DNA from: Microvirga mediterraneensis
Lineage (GTDB): Bacteria > Pseudomonadota > Alphaproteobacteria > Rhizobiales > Beijerinckiaceae
Length of the DNA stretch: 8,397 nt
Assembly (NCBI RefSeq): GCF_013520865.1
Contig: NZ_JACDXJ010000007.1
Location: forward strand, 1-8,397
Direction of reading: 5' to 3'
Shown piece by piece: positions 1-5,264 of this stretch. The translations under genes and the position numbers were made by a program. The notes under the pieces were generated by a model. That model was not told the origin of the DNA, did not search any database, and saw only the letters and a list, made by a program, of their open reading frames with translations. The stretch's first letter is position 1; each line of letters begins with the position of its first letter.

Positions 1-127
1 GGCGCCGACGAGCCCCAGTTCCTGGAGTTTGGCCGCCTCCTTCGGGTCCATGCCGTCGGCCTCGAGCTTCTGGAAGACCTGGGCAAGATCGTTGGGATCC
101 GGTGACAGCGCCAGCACCGGTGCTGGC
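1..127. repeat. Terminal direct repeat, left copy (contig circularization overlap)
   Basis: Bases 1-127 are identical to 8217-8343. The match ends exactly where the right copy turns into a fold-back, and the relaxase frame is continuous when the copies are merged. A 127-base overlap equals a common maximum k-mer size of de Bruijn assemblers, so this most likely marks a circular molecule rather than a biological repeat. Confidence 0.9.
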
Positions 128-1287
128 ATCGCGCGCGCCTCGCTCAAGGCCTCCCGGGCGCTGGCGGTAGCCTCTGCGGCGGCAGCGGCCACAAGCGCGT
201 CGTCTGTGACGAAGCGGGCGAGCCAGCCCAGGGCGCCGGCATAATCCGCTCCCATCACGGCCTTGACGAGGTCGATCGCGCCGCGGCCGCCCTGGCCGGC
301 GTCCTGAAGGAAGAACTTGTTCGGCTTGCCTTTCGCGGCCTCGGTGGTCAGGGGACCCGCCGGCCCGATCCATTCCTCGTCCTGATCCTTGTGGCGCCGG
401 CTGTAGCCCAGAAAGGGCAGGATCTGCGGCAGCGGAAGCTCCCGCACCTGGCTGGCAAGCGCCCGCTCGGCCTGTTGCGCCTGTTTCAGGGCTCCGTCGC
501 GGGCCGTTTCAGCCGCGCCCCGCAGCTTCTGCTCGCGATCAGCCCGGTCCTCGGACGCCCGCAGCCGGCTCTGGGCCTTCTCGAGCTCGTCCCGGATCAT
601 ACGGCTGTCGGTGGCCTGAGCCAGGAGCTGCTCGACCGTTTCCGTGGTCCGGCCGACCGTAAGGGCGGCCTTGTCGCGCAGGGACAGCTCCGGCGGTTCC
701 TGAGCGGCGTTGACGAGGCCGTAGTAGCGCTGGACGTCTTGGTGCTTGGCCTGGGAGCCCTCGACGCCGCGCCGGATGCCGAGCGGCTTGAGGGCCTTGG
801 CATAGTCGGTCTGAAAGCGGCGCAGCTCGGCGCGGCCGAACTGGGTCTTGGCGTCGAGGCGGCCGGTGGTGCGGTCAAGCGGCACAATGGCGACCTGGAT
901 GTGTGGGGTGGCCTCATCGAGATGCAGGACAGCCGAGGCCAGGCGATCGCCGAACTCTTTCCTGAGCCAGGCCATGGAGGCTTTGACCCAGGCCTCGGTG
1001 CGCTTGGGATCGTACACGCCGGCCTGGCTCGGGGTGTCCGGTCGGAAATATTCCGGCGAGGCGGAGAGCAGCCCCTCCAGGCACAGGACGGCGTCCTTGC
1101 GGCGCTTCTCGGGCAGGCGCCGTTCGACCTCTGCGACCGGGTCCTGGCCGTGCAGGAACTGCACCGCCTCAGGATGAGGATTGGGGTCGGCGTTGGGTGT
1201 GGGCCGGGAGCGGTCCCAGTGGGCGGTCATGCCCTTGAGGTCGCTCAGGGACTTGATCTTCTCGAAGCGCAGGATGGCGAAACTCAT
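1..1287 (-). CDS. MobV-family relaxase, N-terminal two thirds (runs off the window start)
   Basis: This is a plasmid mobilization relaxase that would nick one strand at oriT and lead it into a recipient. The frame from the ATG at 1287 is open to position 1 (429 codons) and continues in register at 8216, giving 641 aa in the circular molecule. The start MSFAILRFEKIK is typical of Mob_Pre/MobV proteins. H23 in AHWDR aligns with the catalytic His22 of pMV158 MobM, RKDAVLC (residues 63-69) matches MobM, and HLDEATPH (122-129) is the MobV histidine motif. Residues about 210-285 are a charged, Ala/Gln-rich probable coiled coil. Residues about 285-365 (GGRGAIDLV) resemble the small domain that precedes primase-type tails. 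No good Shine-Dalgarno precedes 1287. It lies directly downstream of the oriT candidate, as in pMV158. The family call is firm; the tail function is inferred. Confidence 0.92.
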   Translation of the reverse strand, partial: MSFAILRFEKIKSLSDLKGMTAHWDRSRPTPNADPNPHPEAVQFLHGQDPVAEVERRLPEKRRKDAVLCLEGLLSASPEYFRPDTPSQAGVYDPKRTEAWVKASMAWLRKEFGDRLASAVLHLDEATPHIQVAIVPLDRTTGRLDAKTQFGRAELRRFQTDYAKALKPLGIRRGVEGSQAKHQDVQRYYGLVNAAQEPPELSLRDKAALTVGRTTETVEQLLAQATDSRMIRDELEKAQSRLRASEDRADREQKLRGAAETARDGALKQAQQAERALASQVRELPLPQILPFLGYSRRHKDQDEEWIGPAGPLTTEAAKGKPNKFFLQDAGQGGRGAIDLVKAVMGADYAGALGWLARFVTDDALVAAAAAEATASAREALSEARAMPAPVLALSPDPNDLAQVFQKLEADGMDPKEAAKLQELGLVGA

Positions 1288-1307
1288 CGGGCCGAGCGGG
1301 TTGAGGA

Positions 1308-1321
1308 AAGTCTATAGACTT
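1308..1321. promoter_or_regulatory. 14-bp perfect palindrome in the relaxase leader
   Basis: AAGTCTATAGACTT is a perfect palindrome about 21 bp upstream of the relaxase start. Its half AGACTT recurs at the edge of the oriT inverted repeat (1430-1435). It could be an operator or an accessory relaxase-binding site; the function is inferred. Confidence 0.5.
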
Positions 1322-1352
1322 CCTGGTAAAGCCTACGAGCTTGGCTGTAAAG

Positions 1353-1380
1353 TATATACCTTGAGGAACAGGCACCACAA
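1353..1380 (-). promoter_or_regulatory. Candidate promoter of the relaxase gene
   Basis: On the minus strand TTGTGG (1380-1375) is followed after 16 bp by TATATA (1358-1353), which would start transcription near 1346, about 60 nt before the relaxase ATG. It lies between the predicted nick site and the gene, as expected if the relaxase regulates itself by binding oriT. This is a motif match only. Confidence 0.45.
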
Positions 1381-1416
1381 GTGTGGAAGCGGAGCGGGTG
1401 GAACTTCTGACAGGAG

Positions 1417-1452
1417 AAGTATACTCACTAGACTTTGCCGAGGGCAAAGTCT
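1417..1452 (-). other. oriT: Candidate origin of transfer (oriT), pMV158-like
   Basis: An inverted repeat, AGACTTTGCC (1430-1439) and GGCAAAGTCT (1443-1452) with a 3-nt spacer, is followed on the minus strand by TAGTGAG (1430-1424) and TATACTT (1423-1417). The pMV158 oriT, as I recall it, has an inverted repeat ending in AAAGTATAGTGTG and nicked before TTATACTTTA. The order and spacing here match, which places the predicted nick on the minus strand between 1424 and 1423. The site lies 137 bp upstream of the MobV relaxase gene, on the strand that gene is read from, as for MobV plasmids. Confidence 0.75.
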
Positions 1453-1483
1453 GCTCCCCTCAGCCTCTGGCTGAGGGGAGCAG
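1451..1483. repeat. Strong 15-bp stem-loop next to oriT
   Basis: CTGCTCCCCTCAGCC (1451-1465) and its exact complement (1469-1483) flank the 3-nt loop TCT. It adjoins and overlaps by two bases the oriT inverted repeat. No T-run follows on either strand, so it is not a standard terminator. It could be part of oriT, an accessory-protein site or a single-strand origin; the role is inferred. Confidence 0.7.
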
Positions 1484-1521
1484 GGCCAAACTGCTCCGCA
1501 GCTTTGCCTCTGTCAATCGCC

Positions 1522-1791
1522 CTAACGGTAGACCTCGCGGCGGTTGCCGATCCGCACCACGAGAATGCGCAGGGCGCCATCCTCGATGCTGCTGATGATG
1601 CGGTAATCGCCGACGCGATACTTCCAGAACTCGCCCAGGCGGGAACCCCTGAGGGCTTCGCCGATGCTGCGCGGGTCCTCGAGATTGGCCACACGCTCCC
1701 GGAGAAATTTGAGGATGCGCCGGGCCATCTGCGGATCGAGCTTGCTTAGTTCCCGCTCGGCGGCGGGATCCAGCTCAATCCTCCAGGCCAT
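1522..1791 (-). CDS. RelE/ParE-superfamily toxin
   Basis: This 89-aa protein has the length and fold signature of RelE-type toxins, which in the characterised RelE members cut mRNA on the ribosome. The N-terminal [19 protein letters not shown] matches the family start (a beta strand, then a helix carrying the AERELSKL pattern). The C-terminal half has [14 protein letters not shown] (56-69), then [14 protein letters not shown] (76-89), with the basic and aromatic residues R59, R64, R80, R84, R85 and Y88 where RelE enzymes carry their active-site or RNA-binding residues. Its ATG lies inside the 3' end of the antitoxin gene (17-bp overlap), so the two are translationally coupled. RelE and ParE cannot be separated reliably by eye, though the C-terminal motif favours RelE. 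It probably maintains the plasmid by post-segregational killing. Confidence 0.93.
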   Translation of the reverse strand: MAWRIELDPAAERELSKLDPQMARRILKFLRERVANLEDPRSIGEALRGSRLGEFWKYRVGDYRIISSIEDGALRILVVRIGNRREVYR

Positions 1792-1999
1792 AGCGCTTCA
1801 TGACGTCCTCGAGCGGCACGGTCTGAGTACGGCCGGCGCGGATGTCGGTCAGGCGCTGCTCGGCCAGATAGAGATCCTCAAGGTCATCCAGGTGCTCCAG
1901 GATGGCCTCGCGGGCGTAGAAGCTCTTGGTGCGACCGGTGGCCTTGGCGAGCCGATCCAGGCGCTGTTCGATGTCGTCGGGCAGGCGAAGAGCCAGCAT
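1775..1999 (-). CDS. RelB-like ribbon-helix-helix antitoxin
   Basis: This 74-aa protein binds and neutralises the downstream toxin and represses its own operon. Residues 1-45 ([20 protein letters not shown], then [20 protein letters not shown]) form a ribbon-helix-helix DNA-binding domain: a short beta strand and two helices with the [11 protein letters not shown] motif common in RelB antitoxins. Residues about 46-74 are an acidic toxin-binding tail ending VMKRYGLED. The start is supported by GGAGGA on the minus strand 7 nt before the ATG. It is first in a two-gene operon, with a 20-bp perfect palindrome 16 bp upstream as the likely operator. The order antitoxin then toxin is standard. Confidence 0.93.
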   Translation of the reverse strand: MLALRLPDDIEQRLDRLAKATGRTKSFYAREAILEHLDDLEDLYLAEQRLTDIRAGRTQTVPLEDVMKRYGLED

Positions 2000-2014
2000 A
2001 GTGGATTCCTCCAG

Positions 2015-2034
2015 ATGCTATACATGTATAGCAT
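2015..2034. promoter_or_regulatory. 20-bp palindromic operator of the toxin-antitoxin operon
   Basis: ATGCTATACATGTATAGCAT is a perfect 20-bp palindrome 16 bp upstream of the antitoxin start. It contains TATACA/TATAGC sequences that could serve as the -10. Ribbon-helix-helix antitoxins bind such inverted repeats and repress their operon cooperatively with the toxin. No strong -35 is visible. Confidence 0.75.
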
Positions 2035-2073
2035 AACTTGGCTGGCCGCCAGATTTGATGCAGAAAGGGGAAA

Positions 2074-2625
2074 TTAGCCCGCCAATCGACGCCACCAAGG
2101 ACGGCCTCTCCATTCAGCTAATTCAGATCGTGCCTTGTCGGCTTCTGCGTTCATCCGGTCTCGCAACTCCTTCAACTCCGAAAGGTGTTTCTCCTGCATA
2201 GCGGAGAGTTGGGACTCGGCATTAGCCAGGGCAGCTTGGGCAATAGCGGCATCCCGCTCGGCCTCTGCCCGCCCCTTCTCAGCGTCAACCAGCCGGTCCG
2301 TCATTGCCGACAGTTGTGCTGTTAGCTGAGGAATAAGCTCAACTAACATATCTATGTCATTGGTATCCCTGCGTTCTGCCGCTTGTTGGGGTAGGGGCGT
2401 TAGTGTCCCATCGTTGGGACTGTGGGTCAGGGAACGTTGGGGTGAGCTCCACTCCTCCTCGGGTATCTCAACACGGATGATGTCCTGCGGATGATTGCCG
2501 GGGATAACCCGCCACAAGCCTTTTGCTGCCCGTCGCTTAGTCTTAATCCGCGCGCCTTCGATGCCGATGCCGAACCGTTCCGCGATCTCGCGATAGGTGG
2601 CCGTCACAAACCGGTTTTCAGACAT
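2074..2625 (-). CDS. KfrA-like HTH / coiled-coil plasmid protein
   Basis: This 183-aa protein has a small N-terminal helix-turn-helix region (residues about 7-38, with YREIAERFGIGIEGARIKTK) followed by RRAAKGLWRVIPGN. A Pro/Ser/Thr-rich linker (60-88) follows, then a long Ala/Glu/Leu-rich coiled coil (about 93-172). The tail RGRPWWRRLAG is a Trp/Arg-rich ending that I associate with proteins of this kind on Rhizobiales plasmids. The layout resembles KfrA, a plasmid-encoded DNA-binding coiled-coil protein linked to stable inheritance and autoregulation, although KfrA is usually longer. It is the first minus-strand gene of the backbone, and CCAACGT repeats lie in and upstream of it. A role in segregation or regulation is inferred; direct KfrA homology is not certain. 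Confidence 0.7.
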   Translation of the reverse strand: MSENRFVTATYREIAERFGIGIEGARIKTKRRAAKGLWRVIPGNHPQDIIRVEIPEEEWSSPQRSLTHSPNDGTLTPLPQQAAERRDTNDIDMLVELIPQLTAQLSAMTDRLVDAEKGRAEAERDAAIAQAALANAESQLSAMQEKHLSELKELRDRMNAEADKARSELAEWRGRPWWRRLAG

Positions 2626-2668
2626 CCAGCATCCCCAACATTGTCAGTAGGAGGACGTTGGCACTGAA

Positions 2669-2725
2669 GGGCGGCCTACGTTGGAACCGGCCTGTCGGTG
2701 GGTTGGACGTGTAGGGCGGCCTACG
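2669..2725. repeat. Pair of 12-bp direct repeats upstream of the KfrA-like gene
   Basis: GGGCGGCCTACG occurs at 2669-2680 and 2714-2725, 45 bp apart start to start. The first copy overlaps one of the ACGTTGG motifs. They may be operator or iteron-like sites. Confidence 0.55.
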
Positions 2726-2889
2726 GCACATACGTTCCCCGCCTCACGTTGGGAGTGTTTGGTTAATTTCCCGTAAAGGTTTTGGGTGGAGCCTAACCTG
2801 GCATTGACCCCTGTCGAGTCGCCGGGGCACAATATGCAATCCGTTGGCTTGATTTGCGTTTTGCAAATCTGCGACGCACTGGAGACTAG

Positions 2890-2957
2890 AAACACGAAAG
2901 CCCGCCGAAGGGGCGGGCCTCATGCATACCGGCGAACCGGGACAGATCTATTTGGCG
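2890..2957 (-). ncRNA. Candidate short antisense RNA upstream of the winged-helix gene
   Basis: A minus-strand RNA ending at the terminator at 2900-2918 would contain a CCGG-TTCG-CCGG hairpin (about 2929-2940) followed by the terminator hairpin. Possible -35 elements are TTGACG (2992-2987), touching the 20-bp palindrome, or TTGTCG (2976-2971); neither has a good -10 at 17 bp. If the winged-helix gene is transcribed from upstream of 2890, this RNA would be antisense to its leader, as counter-transcribed RNAs are on many plasmids. The start is uncertain. Confidence 0.3.
2900..2918 (-). terminator. Intrinsic terminator, minus strand
   Basis: GCCCGCC and GGCGGGC flank a 5-nt loop. On the minus strand the stem is followed by TTTCGTGTTT. 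No protein-coding gene is read into it, so it probably ends a short minus-strand RNA that starts near 2940-2960. Confidence 0.55.
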
Positions 2958-2991
2958 ATATGATCTTCCCCGACAAGCCGGCCTCTCGTCA

Positions 2992-3011
2992 AGCGAAATC
3001 GCGATTTCGCT
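2992..3011. promoter_or_regulatory. 20-bp perfect palindrome upstream of the winged-helix gene
   Basis: AGCGAAATCGCGATTTCGCT is perfectly self-complementary and lies 60 bp upstream of the 3071 start. It is a strong candidate binding site for a dimeric regulator or initiator, possibly the 3071 product itself. Confidence 0.6.
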
Positions 3012-3036
3012 AACGGCGAAGCTATGCCTGAAGCCA

Positions 3037-3065
3037 CTCCCTCCGCCGGGCCCAACCCGAGGGAG
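3037..3065 (+). promoter_or_regulatory. Hairpin that would mask the ribosome binding site of the winged-helix gene
   Basis: CTCCCTC (3037-3043) is exactly complementary to GAGGGAG (3059-3065), the Shine-Dalgarno sequence 5 nt before the ATG at 3071. The 15-nt loop is GC-rich. If it forms in the mRNA it would reduce translation, so this gene may be under translational control. Confidence 0.45.
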
Positions 3066-3070
3066 CTCGC

Positions 3071-3757
3071 ATGTCATTTGGCGAGGAGATCCGGCGAGCC
3101 GTGATGGCATCGCCGCGCGTGAAGCTGCCGGAGATCCGGTCAGCCATGTACAAGGCCTTTGCGGCTGGGCAACTCACAGAGGCCGAGGCTGAGACCCTCG
3201 ATACCCTGATCAATGCCAGAGCAGCCATTCCGTCCACGGAGGCGCCCGCCAGGCGGCGCGTCGGATCCCGGCCCCGTTCCTCTGCCTCGATGGAAAGACG
3301 CCGGTCCTGGGCCGCCGCAGGCCGATTGCCGCCCGCTCTGGCGGCGCAGTTCACCCTGGCCGAGCAGGCCGTGCTGGCTGTCGTTGCGTCTGAGGTGAAG
3401 AAGAATGGTGTCTGTTCCCTAACGATCGGGCACATCGCGGCCCTCGCGGGTGTCTCTGAAACGACCGTGCGCAACGCCTTGAGACAGGCTCAAACGCTCG
3501 CTCTCGTCACCATTGAGGAGCGCCGGCGTACGGCTTGGATGAACTACCCCAACAAGGTTTCTGTCGTTTCGAAAGAGTGGAGCCTGTGGCTCCGTCTCAG
3601 TACGGGTGCAAATTCGCGAACCCCACGAATACAAAAATCTAAAAGCAGTCTCGCGCTAACGCCTAAGAACACGAATCCTGGGTCACTCGCAGCAGCAGGA
3701 AACCGATTCTGGAAGCGAGAACACCCAGCTGACCCCGAAGACGGGCTATCGGCATAG
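3071..3757 (+). CDS. Winged-helix plasmid protein, candidate replication initiator or regulator
   Basis: This 228-aa protein has three parts. Residues 1-50 are helical, with MYKAFAAGQLTEAEAETLD, a pattern I associate with Rhizobiales plasmid and prophage HTH proteins. Residues about 55-85 are a basic Arg/Ser linker. Residues about 88-160 are a winged helix-turn-helix (LPPALAAQFTLAEQAVLAVV, then IGHIAALAGVSETTVRNALRQA, then a wing with VTIEERRRTAW). The last 50 residues are low in predictable structure. The ATG is supported by GAGGGAG 5 nt upstream. No Rep_1, Rep_3, RepC or other standard initiator occurs in the window, and this gene faces the repeat-rich region, so it is the best initiator candidate. 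It could equally be a transcription factor. The DNA-binding fold is clear; the function is not. Confidence 0.75.
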   Translation: MSFGEEIRRAVMASPRVKLPEIRSAMYKAFAAGQLTEAEAETLDTLINARAAIPSTEAPARRRVGSRPRSSASMERRRSWAAAGRLPPALAAQFTLAEQAVLAVVASEVKKNGVCSLTIGHIAALAGVSETTVRNALRQAQTLALVTIEERRRTAWMNYPNKVSVVSKEWSLWLRLSTGANSRTPRIQKSKSSLALTPKNTNPGSLAAAGNRFWKREHPADPEDGLSA

Positions 3758-3803
3758 CCGGAGGCGGGTTAGGGGAGGGCAAATCCAGATTAGCCGCCGT
3801 CAT

Positions 3804-3820
3804 CAATTCACGATGAATTG
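3804..3820. repeat. Small inverted repeat downstream of the winged-helix gene
   Basis: CAATTCA (3804-3810) and TGAATTG (3814-3820) flank CGA. No T-run follows, so it is not a clear terminator; its role is unknown. Confidence 0.4.
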
Positions 3821-3944
3821 TCAAACCTTAGTCAGGATGTTCTCCAACTCCTATCGTGCAGGCATTGTCAGTTAGAAGATCAAGTTCTCGTTCGTGACAG
3901 AGCACGATATCATGCTCCGCCTCTGGACCTGGTTTCCGGGAAAC

Positions 3945-4008
3945 AAAAAACCCTGCCGTTGAGGCAGGGCTGGAAGTTTCTTCTCGCCTTCAGTTGCTCT
4001 GTGAAGGC
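3945..4008 (-). ncRNA. Candidate small RNA A (distal copy of a tandem pair)
   Basis: A complete minus-strand transcription unit can be read: TTGACA (4043-4038), a 17-bp spacer, GCTACT (4020-4015), a predicted start near 4008, and a rho-independent terminator (3969-3951, CCCTGCC/GGCAGGG with a T6 run). The RNA would be about 64 nt. Its 5' part can form GCTCTG-CCTTCA-CAGAGC or the mutually exclusive GCCTTCA...TGAAGGC stem. The CCUUC in the first loop could pair with Shine-Dalgarno sequences. No reading frame is evident. It resembles copy B 180 bp away in promoter, 5' end and terminator. It is a sequence-based prediction without homology to a known RNA family that I can name. Confidence 0.6.
3951..3969 (-). 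terminator. Intrinsic terminator of small RNA A
   Basis: A 7-bp stem CCCTGCC/GGCAGGG with a 5-nt loop is followed on the minus strand by six T residues (3950-3945). It has the same stem core as the terminator at 4121-4150. Confidence 0.8.
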
Positions 4009-4014
4009 AGAGCC

Positions 4015-4043
4015 AGTAGCGCATGCGCCCAGTCTCATGTCAA
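4015..4043 (-). promoter_or_regulatory. Promoter of small RNA A
   Basis: TTGACA (4043-4038) and GCTACT (4020-4015) are separated by 17 bp on the minus strand. The element TTGACAT plus ATGCG(C/T)TACTG is shared with the promoter of copy B. Confidence 0.6.
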
Positions 4044-4119
4044 TGCGCGACGCCCGCCTCAGGCCAAGCCCCCCGCTCGTCTGTCATAGGGGCGCACAAC
4101 GATCAGAGCGCCGCCAAGG

Positions 4120-4188
4120 AAAAACCCTGCCGGTTGCGCGGCAGGGTTTTCCGTGGCCCTCGCTTCCGGGATACGCATGCCGAAAGGC
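4120..4188 (-). ncRNA. Candidate small RNA B (proximal copy of a tandem pair)
   Basis: This is the second minus-strand unit: TTGACA (4223-4218), a 17-bp spacer, GTTACT (4200-4195), a predicted start near 4188 and a terminator at 4121-4150, giving an RNA of about 69 nt. The 5' end CTCTGGCCTT is close to CTCTGCCTT in copy A, while the middle has diverged. A central stem pairs CCGAAAG with CTTCCGG (one mismatch) inside GGCC/GGCC. The units lie exactly 180 bp apart promoter to promoter, which indicates an old tandem duplication. It is read divergently from the outer-membrane protein gene. Confidence 0.6.
4121..4150. terminator. Bidirectional intrinsic terminator (ends small RNA B)
   Basis: AAAACCCTGCC (4121-4131) and GGCAGGGTTTT (4140-4150) form an 11-bp stem with an 8-nt loop. 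The A and T flanks provide a T-run on both strands. Confidence 0.85.
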
Positions 4189-4194
4189 CAGAGC

Positions 4195-4223
4195 AGTAAC
4201 GCATCCGGGCTGGGCGATGTCAA
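4195..4223 (-). promoter_or_regulatory. Promoter of small RNA B
   Basis: TTGACA (4223-4218), a 17-bp spacer and GTTACT (4200-4195) lie on the minus strand. It is about 147 bp upstream of, and divergent from, the outer-membrane protein gene. Confidence 0.6.
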
Positions 4224-4369
4224 CGACGCCTCCTCGCCTCTCCCTCGCAATTGCTCGCGCCCGGCAAACTCCCATGACGAAAGTCTTTGGCTGTTGCAGC
4301 GTTGCTATAGCCATCCCTCCCGAGAGGTCCATACTCCCCTGGCGAACCCTCGCAGAAGGATGCACTTTC

Positions 4370-5167
4370 ATGAAAATTCGTATTCTCGGCCTCCTGGCCA
4401 CGACTGCTCTGACCACCGCCGGCTTTTCGGCGGCCTCCGCGGCCGACCTGCCGGTCCGCAGCGCTCCTCCGGCTCCGGTCATCGCAGCCGTTCCGGTCTT
4501 CACCTGGACCGGCTTCTACGTCGGTGGCAACGCCGGCTGGGGCTTCCGCACGGAGGATCGCGAACCGGTGGTTCTGTCAGGCCCCGGCATCCCGGCTGGC
4601 CTGGCAGGCACACTGAACTTCGATGACGATGACGGCGGCTTCGTCGGCGGTGGCCAGATCGGCTACAACTACCAGACCGGCAACTTCGTGTTCGGTGTTG
4701 AAGCCGACATCCAGTGGCGCGACACCGGTGACGATGAAGATGTCACCTTCTCTCCCGGCGTTGGAAACACCGGCGTGTTCGTGCCGGGCACCTTCGCGAG
4801 CCAGGAGCCGGACTGGTTCGGCACCGTGCGCGCGCGCGCCGGTGTGGCATTCGACCGCGTGCTGGTCTACGCCACCGGCGGTCTCGCCTACACGGAAGAC
4901 AACACCGGCTGGACGGCCGGTGGCGGTGTCGAGTGGGCGCTGCCGACCAACTGGAACCTGTTCGGCTCCAACGCCGTGACCTTCGGGGTCGAGGGTCTGT
5001 GGGTGAGCCTGGATCAGGACGACGATGGCAGCACCGGCCCGATCGGCACCTTCACGCCGGCCGGCGGAACCACCCCGGTGAACGTGTTCATGCCGGCCCG
5101 GGATGATGATGAGAACGAGTTCTTCGTGGCTCGCGCCAAGCTGAACTTCAAGTTTGGCACCTACTAA
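4370..5167 (+). CDS. Outer-membrane beta-barrel protein, Omp25/Omp31 type
   Basis: This 265-aa protein is a predicted outer-membrane barrel of the type abundant in Rhizobiales. Residues 1-24 form a signal peptide (basic MKIR, a hydrophobic core and an ASA cleavage site before ADLPVR). The mature start has a Pro-rich segment and then FTWTGFYVGGNAGWGF (44-59), the hallmark first strand of the Omp25/31/RopB family. Alternating amphipathic strands follow (GGGQIGYNYQTGNFVFGVEA; ARAGVAFDRVLVYATGGLAY), with Asp-rich extracellular loops (DDDDGG; DQDDDGS). The C-terminal strand is ARAKLNFKFGTY, ending in an aromatic residue, as barrel assembly requires. AAGGA sits 9 nt before the ATG. The frame is open upstream to 3818, but that part has no protein character. 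A strong terminator follows. A barrel gene on a small plasmid is unusual. Confidence 0.93.
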   Translation: MKIRILGLLATTALTTAGFSAASAADLPVRSAPPAPVIAAVPVFTWTGFYVGGNAGWGFRTEDREPVVLSGPGIPAGLAGTLNFDDDDGGFVGGGQIGYNYQTGNFVFGVEADIQWRDTGDDEDVTFSPGVGNTGVFVPGTFASQEPDWFGTVRARAGVAFDRVLVYATGGLAYTEDNTGWTAGGGVEWALPTNWNLFGSNAVTFGVEGLWVSLDQDDDGSTGPIGTFTPAGGTTPVNVFMPARDDDENEFFVARAKLNFKFGTY

Positions 5168-5195
5168 GATCCGCCACTGCGGTCGACCAATACAG

Positions 5196-5220
5196 GGCCC
5201 GGGGCAACCCGGGCCTTTTT
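5196..5220 (+). terminator. Intrinsic terminator of the outer-membrane protein gene
   Basis: GGCCCGGG and CCCGGGCC form an 8-bp GC stem with a GCAA tetraloop, followed by T5 on the plus strand, 28 bp after the stop codon. The convergent phospholipase-like gene ends at 5265. Confidence 0.92.
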
Positions 5221-5264
5221 CGCTGTCTGGGTGTTTGGCTGTTGCCGCCGACCTCCTGTGGCCT

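Larger units (their letters stand above)
2626..3070. other. Repeat-rich intergenic region, candidate replication origin / control region
   Basis: This 445-bp stretch between divergently read genes contains no convincing gene. It holds ACGTTGG repeats (2655-2661, 2678-2684, 2746-2752), a 12-bp direct repeat (GGGCGGCCTACG at 2669-2680 and 2714-2725), an inverted repeat GATTTGC/GCAAATC (2851-2857 and 2863-2869), a minus-strand terminator (2900-2918), a 20-bp palindrome (2992-3011) and a hairpin covering the ribosome binding site of the downstream gene. An A/T-richer patch lies near 2758-2785. I saw no perfect DnaA box. The origin call is an inference from this density of sites and the neighbouring winged-helix gene. 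Confidence 0.4.

Noticed and set aside
391..1317. 308-aa plus-strand open frame
   Set aside because: It is antisense to the relaxase. The minus frame has MobV motifs in order over the same bases, while the plus frame has only GC-rich, Leu/Gly-biased sequence.
2644..2895. 83-aa minus-strand open frame in the intergenic region
   Set aside because: Its composition is unstructured, it crosses the ACGTTGG repeats, and there is no convincing ribosome binding site or family resemblance.
3818..4369. N-terminal extension of the outer-membrane protein to 449 aa
   Set aside because: The signal peptide and ribosome binding site place the start at 4370, and the upstream part overlaps two sRNA-like units and has no protein character.
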